A DNA stretch of 64,000 nt from Flavobacteriales bacterium. Lineage in GTDB: Bacteria; Bacteroidota; Bacteroidia; Flavobacteriales_D; Sanyastnellaceae. The stretch is taken from contig JAIBBG010000002.1 in NCBI GenBank assembly GCA_019694805.1, positions 158,882 through 222,881 on the forward strand. The letters run 5' to 3'. Position 1 is the first letter of the stretch, and each line of letters starts with the position of its first letter. Below the pieces are notes generated by a model that saw only the letters and a list, made by a program, of their open reading frames with translations, had not been told where the DNA came from and searched no databases. Made by a program: the position numbers and the translations under genes. Shown piece after piece: positions 7,185 to 16,428 of this stretch.

Positions 7185-9806
7185 TTACACCCGGACATTT
7201 TCTTCTTCTTCCTTAAGCTTCATGATTTGATCAAGTGCATCAGGGACAACATCACTGCAGATCGTCACAAATGCACCTGGGGTCGCATTGCGAATGGCAA
7301 ATTCAATGGCTTCTTTTTCTTTTCTGAATATGGTTATTTTTTTCTCTGAAGAAATCTGGTGAATACCCTGGGTCATCAGTTCGATGATTTCTTCTTCAGT
7401 TCTACCACGAAGATTTTTGTCCTGGCGAATAATGATTTCATCAAACATACCAGCGGCTACTCGTCCAAGATTTACGATGTCTTCATCACGACGATCACCA
7501 ACTCCAGCAATAATGCCCACTTTCGGCGAAGCATCCACTTTACTTAGAAAATCACTGATGGCCATAAAGCCGTGCGTATTGTGTGCATAGTCCACCATCA
7601 CAGTGAAATTCTTGAAGTGGAACATATTCATACGACCAGGAGTTTGCGCAGGTGATGGTATGAAGGTAAGCAATGCAGCGCGCATATCTTCAATGTCAAA
7701 ACCACGAGTGAAACCCGCCAGAACACAAGGAAGAATGTTCGCAATATTGAATGTTGCTTTTCCACCGTAAGTGAGCGGAATATTCGCTGCTCTGTCGACA
7801 CGAATTTTCCAAGTGCCTTTGCATATCGTTACAAATCCATTTTCATAGATTGCAGCAAGACCGCCTTCACTGATGTGTTTCACCACTACTGGATTATCTT
7901 CACGAAGTGAGAAATAGGCAACTTTGCATTCAAGGCCTTTGGCCATGTTCAGAGTATGTTCGTTGTCAGCATTGAGGATAGCATATCCTGAAGGCATCAC
8001 ACTTTCCACAACAACGCCTTTCACCCTTGCCAATTGTTCAACAGTATCGATATCACCAAGACCCAAATGGTCTTCTGCCACATTCGTGCAGATGGCGATA
8101 TCACAACGGTGGAATCCGAGACCTGCCCGCAGTATGCCGCCTCTTGCACATTCAAGAACTGCGAAATCAACTGTAGGATCTTTCAATACAAACTCAGCGC
8201 TGATAGGACCGGTGCAATCACCACGCATCATCAATTGGTTTTGTATGTACACACCATCGGTTGTGGTATATCCTACTTTGTGTCCCATGGTCTTAACAAT
8301 GTGCGCCATGAGTCTTGTTGTGGTGGTTTTACCGTTGGTACCTGTTACAGCAATAATGGGTATCCGTGCAGAGGTTCCTGGAGGATAAAGCATGTCAATC
8401 ACAGGTTCAGCAACGTTGCGTGGAAGTCCTTCTGTGGGGTCAAGGTGCATTCTGAAGCCTGGTGCGGCATTTACTTCGAGTATCGCCCCACCATTTTCTT
8501 TTACAGGAGTAGAAAGACTTTCTGCCATGATATCGATACCACAAATGTCTAATCCGATGATTCTGGCGATGCGTTCACACATAAAGACATTATCAGGGTG
8601 AACCAAATCGGTAACATCGGTGGCAGTACCTCCGGTGCTCAGGTTGGCTGTGGGCTTCAAGAAAATTTCTCGACCTTTTTCCACAACAGAATCCAACGTG
8701 AGTCCTTCTCGATTGAGCATTTCCATCAGGAAATCATCTATAGAAATTTGAGTCAGCACTTTTTCATGACCATATCCTCTTCTGGGATCTGCATTGGTGA
8801 TATCAATGAGTTCTTTGATGGTGCTTTTTCCATCTCCGGTTACTGCTGCTGGTTTGCGGATAGCAGCAGCCACAAATTTGTAATTGATGACAAGAACGCG
8901 GTGATCCAAACCTGTGATAAACCTTTCCACGATGACACCACGCGAGTATTTTTTTGCCGCGGCTAAACCAATGCAAGCGCCTTCCCAATCTTTGATGTTG
9001 GTAGTAGCACCTTTACCATGATTGCCGTCGACAGGTTTGGTAACGATGGGATATCCTATCGAATCAATGGCATCTTTCAGTCCTTCTTCGGAATAAACGA
9101 TTCTGCCTTTGGGTACTGGTATTTCTGCGGCACCAAGTAAGTTCTTTGTTTCCTCCTTGTCACATGCGATATCAACAGCAATGCTGCCAGTGGTGCTTGC
9201 GATGGTAGCTCTGATCCGTCTTTGGTTCACTCCATATCCTAATTGCACCAACGAATGCCTGTTGAGTCGGATGTAAGGTATACCTCTGGAAACTGCTTCA
9301 TCTACGATGCATCCAGTGGATGGTCCAAGCCTTTCATCTTCGCGTATTTCTCTCAGTTTCTGAATGTCTTCCTGCAAATCGTATTCTTTTCCTTCGATGA
9401 GTGCTTCTGCAATTCTTACTGAAGCCCTGGCAGCATATTGACCAGCTTTTTCTTCCATATAACTGAACACGACGTTATACACACCGGGTTTGGAAGTTTC
9501 ACGGGTGCGGCCGAAACCACACATCATACCTGCAAGTGTTTGAAGTTCCAAAGCGATGTGTTCTATCACATGCCCCATCCAGGTTCCTTCATCCACCCTT
9601 TGGAAGAAGCCACCGGGTTCGCCAACAGAACAGCGATGACCGTACATGGATGGAAACATCTTTTCCAACCTTTCACGAAAGCCAGGGATGGAGTTTGTTG
9701 GACGTTGCTCCATGTCCTCCAGATCGAGGCGCATCTGAATGAGTTTGTGTCTGCGAATGCTCCAATAATTGGGGCCTTTCATCACTTTGATATCAAGGAT
9801 TCTCAT
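7185..9806 (-). CDS. cphA: Cyanophycin synthetase
   Basis: An 873-residue enzyme, the normal size for CphA1. It builds multi-L-arginyl-poly-L-aspartate by adding Asp to the backbone and Arg to the side chains, using ATP at two sites. The N-domain carries HVIEH at residues 79-83, the region that in characterised CphA1 forms a third, primer-generating hydrolytic site. The ATP-grasp domain (about 215-470) includes YPIVTKPVDGNHGKG and GAILEVNAAPGFRMH. The Mur-ligase-like domain follows, with P-loop VTGTNGKTTTTR near 490 and the conserved DYAHNTHGF. All three modules look intact. The gene is divergent from cphB across a 153-bp region. Confidence 0.97.
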   Translation of the reverse strand: MRILDIKVMKGPNYWSIRRHKLIQMRLDLEDMEQRPTNSIPGFRERLEKMFPSMYGHRCSVGEPGGFFQRVDEGTWMGHVIEHIALELQTLAGMMCGFGRTRETSKPGVYNVVFSYMEEKAGQYAARASVRIAEALIEGKEYDLQEDIQKLREIREDERLGPSTGCIVDEAVSRGIPYIRLNRHSLVQLGYGVNQRRIRATIASTTGSIAVDIACDKEETKNLLGAAEIPVPKGRIVYSEEGLKDAIDSIGYPIVTKPVDGNHGKGATTNIKDWEGACIGLAAAKKYSRGVIVERFITGLDHRVLVINYKFVAAAIRKPAAVTGDGKSTIKELIDITNADPRRGYGHEKVLTQISIDDFLMEMLNREGLTLDSVVEKGREIFLKPTANLSTGGTATDVTDLVHPDNVFMCERIARIIGLDICGIDIMAESLSTPVKENGGAILEVNAAPGFRMHLDPTEGLPRNVAEPVIDMLYPPGTSARIPIIAVTGTNGKTTTTRLMAHIVKTMGHKVGYTTTDGVYIQNQLMMRGDCTGPISAEFVLKDPTVDFAVLECARGGILRAGLGFHRCDIAICTNVAEDHLGLGDIDTVEQLARVKGVVVESVMPSGYAILNADNEHTLNMAKGLECKVAYFSLREDNPVVVKHISEGGLAAIYENGFVTICKGTWKIRVDRAANIPLTYGGKATFNIANILPCVLAGFTRGFDIEDMRAALLTFIPSPAQTPGRMNMFHFKNFTVMVDYAHNTHGFMAISDFLSKVDASPKVGIIAGVGDRRDEDIVNLGRVAAGMFDEIIIRQDKNLRGRTEEEIIELMTQGIHQISSEKKITIFRKEKEAIEFAIRNATPGAFVTICSDVVPDALDQIMKLKEEEENVRV

Positions 9807-9926
9807 GAGATTACGTTTTGGTTTGGGTCAACAGGTGACCGTTTTAATTTTGGTTTTGTTGCGAATATGGTGGAAAAAAAGTCGATTTCCACATTAATCT
9901 TCGGTTCTATTCATGTTCTAAGCGAA

Positions 9927-9934
9927 TATTTTTG
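9927..9934 (+). promoter_or_regulatory. -7 promoter box for cphB
   Basis: TATTTTTG matches TAnnTTTG exactly and continues into CCGCC, as at secDF. It is 25 nt before the TTG at 9960. If translation instead began at the ATG at 9867, this box would lie inside the coding sequence, so it favours the later start. Confidence 0.45.
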
Positions 9935-9959
9935 CCGCCATCAACCAAAAAGCACGACA

Positions 9960-10832
9960 TTGGAATTACCAAAGGGCAAGCTGATCTCCATCGGAGGAGC
10001 TGAAGATAAGGGAACAGAAAGTGAGGGATACTACTCACAGAAAAGTAACCTCAATTTTTTTGAACTCGGGATACTCAAGCGAGTGGTACATGTGATGGGC
10101 GGCGTAGATGCGCGCATTGAAGTCATAACCACGGCGAGCAGCATTCCTCTGGAGGTTGCAGAAAACTATCTGACAGCCTTTGGGAAAATTGGCTGCACCA
10201 ATGTTGGTGTCATGAATATCCGCAATAGAGAGGATGCGAGAAAACAAGAATTCATCGAACGAATCAAAACTTGTGATGGCGTCATGTTTAGCGGTGGAGA
10301 TCAATTAAGACTCACTACCATTTTCGGCGGCACTGAATTTTTAGAAATAATTCATGATAGGTATCACCACGGTCTTGTTATTGCTGGCACAAGCGCCGGC
10401 GCGATGGCGATGAGCAATACCATGATTTATCAGGGTAAAAGTGATTTAGCACACTTGAAAGGTGAGGTGAAGATTACTACAGGATTAGCCTTTATCAATA
10501 ACGTGATTATCGATTCGCATTTTGATAAAAGAGGGCGATTCAACCGTTTGGCACAGGCAGTAGCCAGCAATCCATCATGCACGGGCGTTGGTCTTGGTGA
10601 AGATACGGGCGTCATCATTACCAATGGCAATCACATGGAAGTGATTGGCAGTGGTGCAGTCGTGATCATCGATGGTAGGGATATTCATCACAGCAACATC
10701 ACGGATGTGAGCATGGGCACTCCTATTTCCGTTGAAAATCTTCGCGTCAACATTTTGGTTCACGGCAATTCATATCTCGTGAAAGAAAGGCAATTTGTTC
10801 CTGGTGTTACGGTTTCTCAGGATGAAGATTGA
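9960..10832 (+). CDS. cphB: Cyanophycinase
   Basis: A serine peptidase of the S51 family (290 residues from the TTG at 9960) that cuts cyanophycin to beta-Asp-Arg dipeptides. The nucleophile motif GTSAGAMAMS puts the Ser at about 145. LISIGGAEDKG at the N-terminus, FSGGDQ, and DSHFDKRGRFNRL with GLGEDTG toward the end are typical. The start is uncertain: homologs usually begin with a short PKGKL-like stretch, which fits TTG 9960, while an ATG at 9867 would add 31 residues with no family resemblance. It is convergent with the isoaspartyl peptidase gene, with 3 bp between their stops. Confidence 0.93.
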   Translation: MELPKGKLISIGGAEDKGTESEGYYSQKSNLNFFELGILKRVVHVMGGVDARIEVITTASSIPLEVAENYLTAFGKIGCTNVGVMNIRNREDARKQEFIERIKTCDGVMFSGGDQLRLTTIFGGTEFLEIIHDRYHHGLVIAGTSAGAMAMSNTMIYQGKSDLAHLKGEVKITTGLAFINNVIIDSHFDKRGRFNRLAQAVASNPSCTGVGLGEDTGVIITNGNHMEVIGSGAVVIIDGRDIHHSNITDVSMGTPISVENLRVNILVHGNSYLVKERQFVPGVTVSQDED

Positions 10833-10835
10833 TCG

Positions 10836-11759
10836 TTAATCTTTGTAGATTCTTACAGTAGGTGGGACATCGTTTTTAAGCCATCCGCGATACATTCCAG
10901 ATGAGTTGAAAGGTAAACATATGTTGCCTGATGTATCAGCGGCAATAAGTCCGCCTTCACCACCCAATTTCACAAGTTTGTCATGAACAACTACGTCGCA
11001 AGCTTGTTGCAGCGATAAGCCTTTATATTCAATCAGGCATGAAATGTCATAAGCAACAACAGCACGTATGAAGTATTCGCCATGTCCGGTGCAAGAAATG
11101 GCGCATGTTTTATTGTTGGCATAGGTACCTGCGCCAATTACAGGTGAATCACCAACGCGTCCCCATCTTTTATTGGTCATACCGCCTGTGGATGTTGCTG
11201 CGGCAAGATTGCCATGAACGTCTAAAGCTACAGCACCTACAGTTCCGAATTTTTTGTCATCGGCGTGATCTAATTGAACGACATTTTCTTTCAATGCCTG
11301 TTGCCATTGGTCATGTCGGAATGCATCAAAAAAATAATCATCGTCTTGAAAAGTGAGGCCGATAGATTTTGCAAATGCTTCCGCGCCATCACGGCAAAGC
11401 ATGACGTGTTCGCTTTTTTCCATAATGGCTCTTGCGAGTGTGATGGGATTTTGAACTCCCCGCACACCTGCAGCAGCTCCTGCTAGAAGTGAATCTCCGC
11501 GCATGATGGATGCGTCCATTTCGTGTTTGCCTTCATGCGTAAAGACACTACCTCTGCCTGCATTGAACAGAGGATAGTTTTCCAATTCGATCACTGCGGC
11601 TTCAACTGCATCAAGTGATGATCCTCCCGCCGCCAGTATTTTTTCACCTGCCCGCAGCGCATTGATCAGACCAGTGCGGTAAGCGACTTCTTTTGCCGGT
11701 GTCATTTTATCGGGATCGATGGTTCCGGCACCACCGTGAATGGCTAGAGTATATTTCAT
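10836..11759 (-). CDS. iaaA: Isoaspartyl peptidase / plant-type L-asparaginase
   Basis: A 307-residue Ntn-hydrolase that self-cleaves to alpha and beta chains. The maturation site is FGTVGAVALD, with the Thr nucleophile at 173. NAGRGSVF, EMDASIM and TSTGGMTNKRWGRVGDSPVIGAGTY are diagnostic. The family hydrolyses beta-aspartyl dipeptides and asparagine. Next to cyanophycinase, the natural substrate is probably beta-Asp-Arg, giving Asp and Arg; that is inference from position. Its ATG overlaps the stop of the upstream YdeI-like gene (ATGA), suggesting translational coupling. Confidence 0.95.
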   Translation of the reverse strand: MKYTLAIHGGAGTIDPDKMTPAKEVAYRTGLINALRAGEKILAAGGSSLDAVEAAVIELENYPLFNAGRGSVFTHEGKHEMDASIMRGDSLLAGAAAGVRGVQNPITLARAIMEKSEHVMLCRDGAEAFAKSIGLTFQDDDYFFDAFRHDQWQQALKENVVQLDHADDKKFGTVGAVALDVHGNLAAATSTGGMTNKRWGRVGDSPVIGAGTYANNKTCAISCTGHGEYFIRAVVAYDISCLIEYKGLSLQQACDVVVHDKLVKLGGEGGLIAADTSGNICLPFNSSGMYRGWLKNDVPPTVRIYKD

Positions 11760-12418
11760 GATCGTGTTGTCGGATTTTTTTTACCGGCGAGTAATTTTTC
11801 AATGGTACCTTGAATGCGATTCATCCGCGTTTCATTCTTTTTTGCAGATACAATCCATTCAACATATTCACGACGATGTGAAAATGCCAATGAATCAAAA
11901 ATACTTCGCGCTATTTTATTTTGGGTAAAAGCTTTCTGCAGATCTTCTGGCACCGTGATGGTCTTGCTTTTTGCATCGGCAAACTTCGAAATCTCACGAA
12001 TGGTCCTTTTGGTTTGCTTTTTTTCGTCATGCATTGTTTTCCTGCGAAAGCAAAATGTCGACCAAGTATCATCAAAGGAAACAAAACCGAGATAGGCCAA
12101 ATCTGGATGAGCCATGATCAGTGCGTGCAGAATATCACGGTTGAGATCAGATTTAATTCCACTGGTTCCTTTAGGATAACCGATCCAAATGATATTGTTG
12201 TTTCCCAGGTATGACAGTGCTTTATGAATGCCAGCATCGAGTTCTGCGCGGTTCTTTACAAACCAAAACAATATATGGTCTTTCGATGATGGCGATTTTG
12301 AAAACGTGCTTTGCGCTGGGAGCGGCAAGAGTTTATGACCAACATGGTCAGGATTATTTACCAATCCAATGCTTTCGCTTCCTTTGAGCTTCAGCTTACG
12401 ATGAAACGCTGCATTCAT
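11756..12418 (-). CDS. DUF3052-like plus YdeI/OmpD-associated domain protein
   Basis: A 220-residue cytoplasmic protein with two parts. Residues 1-125 resemble DUF3052 (WIGYPKGTSGIKSDLNRD). Residues 150-215 resemble the bacteriocin-protection YdeI/OmpD-associated domain (VPEDLQKAF, FSHRREYVEWI, KNETRMNRIQGTIEKL). Function is not established for this architecture. It overlaps iaaA by 4 bp and is upstream of it, so the two share a transcript. Whether this links it to cyanophycin use is unknown. Confidence 0.8.
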   Translation of the reverse strand: MNAAFHRKLKLKGSESIGLVNNPDHVGHKLLPLPAQSTFSKSPSSKDHILFWFVKNRAELDAGIHKALSYLGNNNIIWIGYPKGTSGIKSDLNRDILHALIMAHPDLAYLGFVSFDDTWSTFCFRRKTMHDEKKQTKRTIREISKFADAKSKTITVPEDLQKAFTQNKIARSIFDSLAFSHRREYVEWIVSAKKNETRMNRIQGTIEKLLAGKKNPTTRS

Positions 12419-12512
12419 GCTGCAAAGGAAGGGAGGAAGTGGGCAATTTGTATTGTTGGATTCTTAAAACATTAAAAGAATGATTCTTGATAAAGAAGTT
12501 GGCATACTCAGA

Positions 12513-12520
12513 TAATTTTG
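12513..12520 (+). promoter_or_regulatory. -7 promoter box for the alpha/beta hydrolase
   Basis: TAATTTTG, an exact TAnnTTTG match, 32 nt before the start codon. A TTG at 12487-12489 is 23 nt upstream, at the long end of acceptable spacing. Confidence 0.5.
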
Positions 12521-12552
12521 GCACATAATTTCGATAGTTGAAATAAACCTGT

Positions 12553-13464
12553 ATGAGAATTTACCGTCGTTCCTCTTTTCGCAATCCGATGGAGGATCAT
12601 TCAACATTTAGAAATTGGGTACAACGATTAAGCGCCCATACCATTCGAAAGTATGGTGAAAGAACCATCCAAACTCAACTAGGTAGCACTCATGTTTGGG
12701 TGATCAATGCAGAGGTCCCTTCCGGTAGATCATTGGTGATTTTTCCCGGTGCGAGAACAACTTCATTGATATGGGATCTTGATTGTGGTTTGGATGAGAT
12801 AGGCAACGATGTAGATATCTATTTGGTTGAAACGAATGGATTGCCGAATCTAAGTGATGGGCATACGCCTGATATCAAATCGAATGATTATGGGAAATGG
12901 GCAGCAGAGGTGATCAGTCAATTGGGACTTAAACGCACCTGTGTTGCCGGCGCTTCATTTGGCGGATTGATCTGTATGAAGCTCGCCATCACCAATCCGG
13001 AAATGATTGTATCAGCATTTCTCCTGAATCCAGGATGTCTTCAAAAGTTTTCTTTGTCTTATCAGAATCTTTATAGCAACATGCTGCCCATTCTGATACC
13101 GACAAGGAAAAATGTGCGAAAGTTTTTACACAAAGCCATACTCGGAAAACCGACTCATCAGATATCACTGGAGGCGGAAGATTTGCTCATTGACTATGAA
13201 TTGTTGGCTTTGAAAAGATATAAGGATAAAACTCAAAAGCCTTATGACATGAACGAAGAATTAAGTAAGGTGAAGGTCCCTACGCATTTGCTCTTAGGTG
13301 ATCGGGATTTATTATTTCCTGCACACAAATCATTAAAGCAAGCCAAAGAGAAAATCAAATCTCTTCAGACAACGCACGTTTTTGAGCATGTTGGACATGG
13401 AATTGAGACGTACCATCCAGCCTTGCATTATATTGGTAACAAAGTGAGAAATGATGCTTGGTAA
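12553..13464 (+). CDS. Alpha/beta hydrolase
   Basis: A 303-residue soluble hydrolase. The nucleophile elbow is GASFGG (Ser near 138), an acid candidate is in LLGDRDLLFP, and the catalytic His is likely in HVGHGIETY near the C-terminus. A cap of helices lies between (about 160-235). There is no signal peptide. The substrate cannot be told; the family includes esterases, lipases and thioesterases. Transcribed alone from the box at 12513. Confidence 0.85.
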   Translation: MRIYRRSSFRNPMEDHSTFRNWVQRLSAHTIRKYGERTIQTQLGSTHVWVINAEVPSGRSLVIFPGARTTSLIWDLDCGLDEIGNDVDIYLVETNGLPNLSDGHTPDIKSNDYGKWAAEVISQLGLKRTCVAGASFGGLICMKLAITNPEMIVSAFLLNPGCLQKFSLSYQNLYSNMLPILIPTRKNVRKFLHKAILGKPTHQISLEAEDLLIDYELLALKRYKDKTQKPYDMNEELSKVKVPTHLLLGDRDLLFPAHKSLKQAKEKIKSLQTTHVFEHVGHGIETYHPALHYIGNKVRNDAW

Positions 13465-13504
13465 TAAACCACATCGATCATCATAGTTCATATCGTAGCA
13501 ACGA

Positions 13505-13538
13505 AAGTCATTTGTTTGGGTGAAATTTCAGATGACTT
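13505..13538. repeat. Inverted repeat between convergent genes
   Basis: AAGTCATTTG (13505-13514) pairs with CAGATGACTT (13529-13538) over 10 positions with one G-T. It sits between the hydrolase stop and the stop of the gene at 13549. It could end both transcripts, but there is no T tract. Confidence 0.35.
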
Positions 13539-13548
13539 ATTGCAAGTG

Positions 13549-13959
13549 CTAAGGTTGGTCTTCGAATAACAATAACCGAAGTTGCACCACATATTCATCA
13601 TGATAGATCATGTGAACGATGCGGGCAGATGTATCGACTTCAAGCGAGCAAAGAGTATTTTCATTTCGTTGGCTTTCAAATTCGAGTTGATATAAGCCGT
13701 TTACTTTTTTCCATTTACCCCATTCATATTGCTGAACAAAAAAGCCAAAACTATTTTCAGTAAATGTGCTGTCTTTCCGAAGCTCAATGGTAGTGCTGCC
13801 GAAGATACCTTCACCATATGCCCACAAAATGCTTTCAGCTTGCGTTTTCTTTTTGTCAGCGCGTTTTTTGATCCGAGCAGTTTTTGGTATAGTGCAAGCC
13901 ATCACCATCATCGAAACCACGAATATGAAAATGATATTGGGGTGAGCTTTGTTCATCAT
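13549..13959 (-). CDS. Small hypothetical lipoprotein
   Basis: A 136-residue protein with an N-terminal hydrophobic segment and lipobox-like VMAC (Cys at 22), then a Lys-rich stretch and a beta-rich domain (TTIELRKDSTFTENSFGFF, YEWGKWKKVNGLYQLEFES). The latter reads like the small barrel of copper-resistance or lipocalin-like lipoproteins, but I assign no family. It starts 4 bp after the upstream DUF2233 gene, so the two are probably cotranscribed. Confidence 0.7.
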   Translation of the reverse strand: MMNKAHPNIIFIFVVSMMVMACTIPKTARIKKRADKKKTQAESILWAYGEGIFGSTTIELRKDSTFTENSFGFFVQQYEWGKWKKVNGLYQLEFESQRNENTLCSLEVDTSARIVHMIYHDEYVVQLRLLLFEDQP

Positions 13960-13963
13960 GAGT

Positions 13964-14686
13964 TCATTTCGTCGTGATCCCGATCATCACACCGAAATCT
14001 CCTTCGAGGTCCATTTGGTTTTTTGAAGGCATGTAAATTCTGGACACAGATCCATCAAGGTATAAGGCATCTTTACAGCCCATGTCCAGAAAGTAAGATG
14101 CAAAGTCGAACAAATTAATAGGCTCAGTTGAAATTGCAAACAGAACTTTGCCATCTGGTAATATTCCAACACCATTTCTGATGTTGAGATTCTTTGAGCC
14201 CATTCGAAATTCGGGATGGATTTTCCCATCAACCAACAACATGGGACCTGATTGTGTTGCAAATTCAATTTGCTGATTCAATTTGAATGCATCCGTTTTA
14301 CAAACAAAGCCTTTCCTGTCTTTTGTGATATAAAATACTCCATTGGGTTTGAGGTAGAAATTGCCGTAACCACTGGATTCATTCAAACGATGAATGGTAT
14401 TTCCATTCTCGATGTAAAGTCCAAGTGGCGAGTGATCTTGCTGGTACATGCCTCCGTTCATGGCCATGATTAAAGTGCCATGTTTTTTTTCTGCCCATGA
14501 TTTCAGATTGGCCAGAGAAAGTAAAGGTTTATTGTTATCATCCTTCCAGAAAAACCTGATGTGCTCAATAGCTGGATCGGAAATGTGGTAAACGATTTTT
14601 TGATTGGCGGAGGTTATTGAGTTCAGTCCAGTAATGACGATAAAAATTGCGGCAAGGAATATCAATCGAAATGATAAAGATCTCAT
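13964..14686 (-). CDS. Phosphodiester glycosidase family protein (DUF2233/YigE-like)
   Basis: A 240-residue protein with an N-terminal signal or anchor (LIFLAAIFIVITGL). The domain shows MAMNGGMYQQDHSPLGLYIENG, QSGPMLLVDGKIHP, RNGVGILPDGKVLFAIS and DALYLDGSVSRIY, the pattern of the NAGPA/DUF2233 family. Some relatives remove sugar-phosphodiester caps; the substrate here is unknown. Probably periplasmic. First gene of a two-gene operon with the lipoprotein at 13549. Confidence 0.85.
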   Translation of the reverse strand: MRSLSFRLIFLAAIFIVITGLNSITSANQKIVYHISDPAIEHIRFFWKDDNNKPLLSLANLKSWAEKKHGTLIMAMNGGMYQQDHSPLGLYIENGNTIHRLNESSGYGNFYLKPNGVFYITKDRKGFVCKTDAFKLNQQIEFATQSGPMLLVDGKIHPEFRMGSKNLNIRNGVGILPDGKVLFAISTEPINLFDFASYFLDMGCKDALYLDGSVSRIYMPSKNQMDLEGDFGVMIGITTK

Positions 14687-14772
14687 GGAAAATTGAAGTT
14701 AGGCTTTGATTCAACCGTGTTTAATTTAAGATGAAATGAACCTTCATGCAATATGCATGTATTCCATGCCCG

Positions 14773-16428
14773 ATGCCAAAATCAATTTCGTTTTTTTTCT
14801 TTTTTTGGGTGCCGTGCTTTTTGTCAGCGCAACATTTTGATTGGGCGGCAACAGGCATGGGCATCGGCAATGGTGTTAGATATTCAGCCTACAGTAGACG
14901 TGGTGAATTGTTGGTTGCCATGAACTATGAACCTCAGGTTTATTCTCCATTCGACAATAAGTTCATCCTCTTTGGACCTTTAGGCGATTCTTTGGACTTG
15001 GGTTGTATGCCAAAGGATGTAGTATTGGTTGCCATGAATCGTGAAGGTAGATTCCTTTTTCATCGGCGTTGTTCTGAATGGGGAGAACATATCTATTTGT
15101 ATGGAGTTACGGCGTTGTCGAATGGAAATTTCGTTGTTGCATACAAGGCTATGACGGTGTCTGCCGAAGTTGTCATTTTCGAAAAGGATGGAAGGCGATC
15201 TACAGAAAATAATGTCCCACCATGGATAGATCATGAAGCGATGCATGGCAACATCAATTTTGATGGCTTCAAGACATGGACTGGAGACGCATTCTTATTC
15301 ACGGAAATATCCTCGACAGGAAGTACAATCAGAACCGTGGCAGTGAGGACTGGGGGAAAATCAGAATGGGCTGAGATGGAAGGCACTGAAGATGGCGGAT
15401 TCTTTTTTTCTACACGTGAAAACAGGCTTGAGAAAAATACCGAAGGCTACTTCGCTTATGTAGAATATGATTGTGTGACGAAATGGAGTAGGGATTTTCA
15501 ATGGAGTTGGCAACATGAAACCAAAGAAATGAGCAGTGGAACCAGTGGTTCTTATGTACCCGGTACACGTGCGACGCCAGGTAATGGTGGTGTCATTTAT
15601 TCTACAGGATGCATGAACGCTTCAATGATTTCAGATGGGGGAAATATTCACAAAGCACTGCACAAGCCATATCCGAAGCTTGATCCAGATGCTGAAGGGC
15701 TAGACTCATACCTGAATTGCATTTCCAAGGAAGGCAAATTATTGTGGGTGAAATATGCTGAGAGTGCAGTGGTCTTTGATGATGTTGCAGCGGATCGAAA
15801 CTTTGTCTATGTGAGCGGCAGATTACTTCATTCGAATATGGTTTTTGGTACAAGAGTAGACACCACATTAGACAAAAGAACATTCATTTCATGTTTGGAC
15901 AATGATGGCAGAATTCAATGGATCAAGACATTTCACGCGCAACAAATTCCAGTTCTCGATGCAGATCAACTGGGGCATTTGCATGCTTTTTTTCACACGA
16001 TGGATGATATCCATGATCCGCCACTCATTTTAGGGCACGATACCCTTGTTCATTATTTCAGTCAGTTGATTGTTTCATCATTCGATCATTTCGGAGAAAT
16101 ATGCTGGACAAAAACTTCCAGGGTGCCATTAGCATCTAATGGCATTGAACAAAGTCGGCTATTTCATGATGATTGTGGAAATGTGTTTTTGACGAGTACC
16201 ATGTGGTTTGTTGGTGTTGCAGGTTTTGCTTGTTTCGATGCTGCATTTTTGAAAGGCACAGGATATGGCGGTGCTCCACTGATAGCTAAAATTCAAACCA
16301 CCATTCCAATGGAAAATATGGCGATGCTTCTCGAGGAAAGGGCTGCTATAGAGCCGGAAATTTCATGGAAGGAAAATTTGCAAATCGAAGATGTTGAATG
16401 GCAGGAGCAATGTGTTCCAAATCAGTGA
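14773..16428 (+). CDS. Secreted beta-propeller-like protein; T9SS signal broken by frameshift
   Basis: A 551-residue protein with a signal peptide (Phe-rich core ending FLSAQ). The ATG at 14773 starts the signal; 14746 is also open. The mature part has repeated strand-turn-strand stretches (LFGPLGDSLDL, VALVAMNREGRFLFH-like, FISCLDNDGRIQWIKTF, ISKEGKLLWVKYAES), as in secreted Bacteroidota proteins with SBBP/propeller repeats. The frame stops at 16428, but a different frame immediately continues to 16507 with a T9SS sorting-domain ending. The natural product was therefore probably about 25 residues longer and exported to the cell surface. It is either a true mutation or an assembly indel. Confidence 0.7.
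   Translation: MPKSISFFFFFWVPCFLSAQHFDWAATGMGIGNGVRYSAYSRRGELLVAMNYEPQVYSPFDNKFILFGPLGDSLDLGCMPKDVVLVAMNREGRFLFHRRCSEWGEHIYLYGVTALSNGNFVVAYKAMTVSAEVVIFEKDGRRSTENNVPPWIDHEAMHGNINFDGFKTWTGDAFLFTEISSTGSTIRTVAVRTGGKSEWAEMEGTEDGGFFFSTRENRLEKNTEGYFAYVEYDCVTKWSRDFQWSWQHETKEMSSGTSGSYVPGTRATPGNGGVIYSTGCMNASMISDGGNIHKALHKPYPKLDPDAEGLDSYLNCISKEGKLLWVKYAESAVVFDDVAADRNFVYVSGRLLHSNMVFGTRVDTTLDKRTFISCLDNDGRIQWIKTFHAQQIPVLDADQLGHLHAFFHTMDDIHDPPLILGHDTLVHYFSQLIVSSFDHFGEICWTKTSRVPLASNGIEQSRLFHDDCGNVFLTSTMWFVGVAGFACFDAAFLKGTGYGGAPLIAKIQTTIPMENMAMLLEERAAIEPEISWKENLQIEDVEWQEQCVPNQ

Noticed and set aside
9438..9866. N-terminal extension of cyanophycinase back to 9438
   Set aside because: This part is antisense to the start of cphA and shows no similarity to the cyanophycinase family.
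7185..10832. Cyanobacterial origin suggested by cphA/cphB and the CpeT-like gene
   Set aside because: Neighbouring genes, T9SS domains, promoter boxes and lack of Shine-Dalgarno sites all point to Bacteroidota; cyanophycin genes occur in many heterotrophs.
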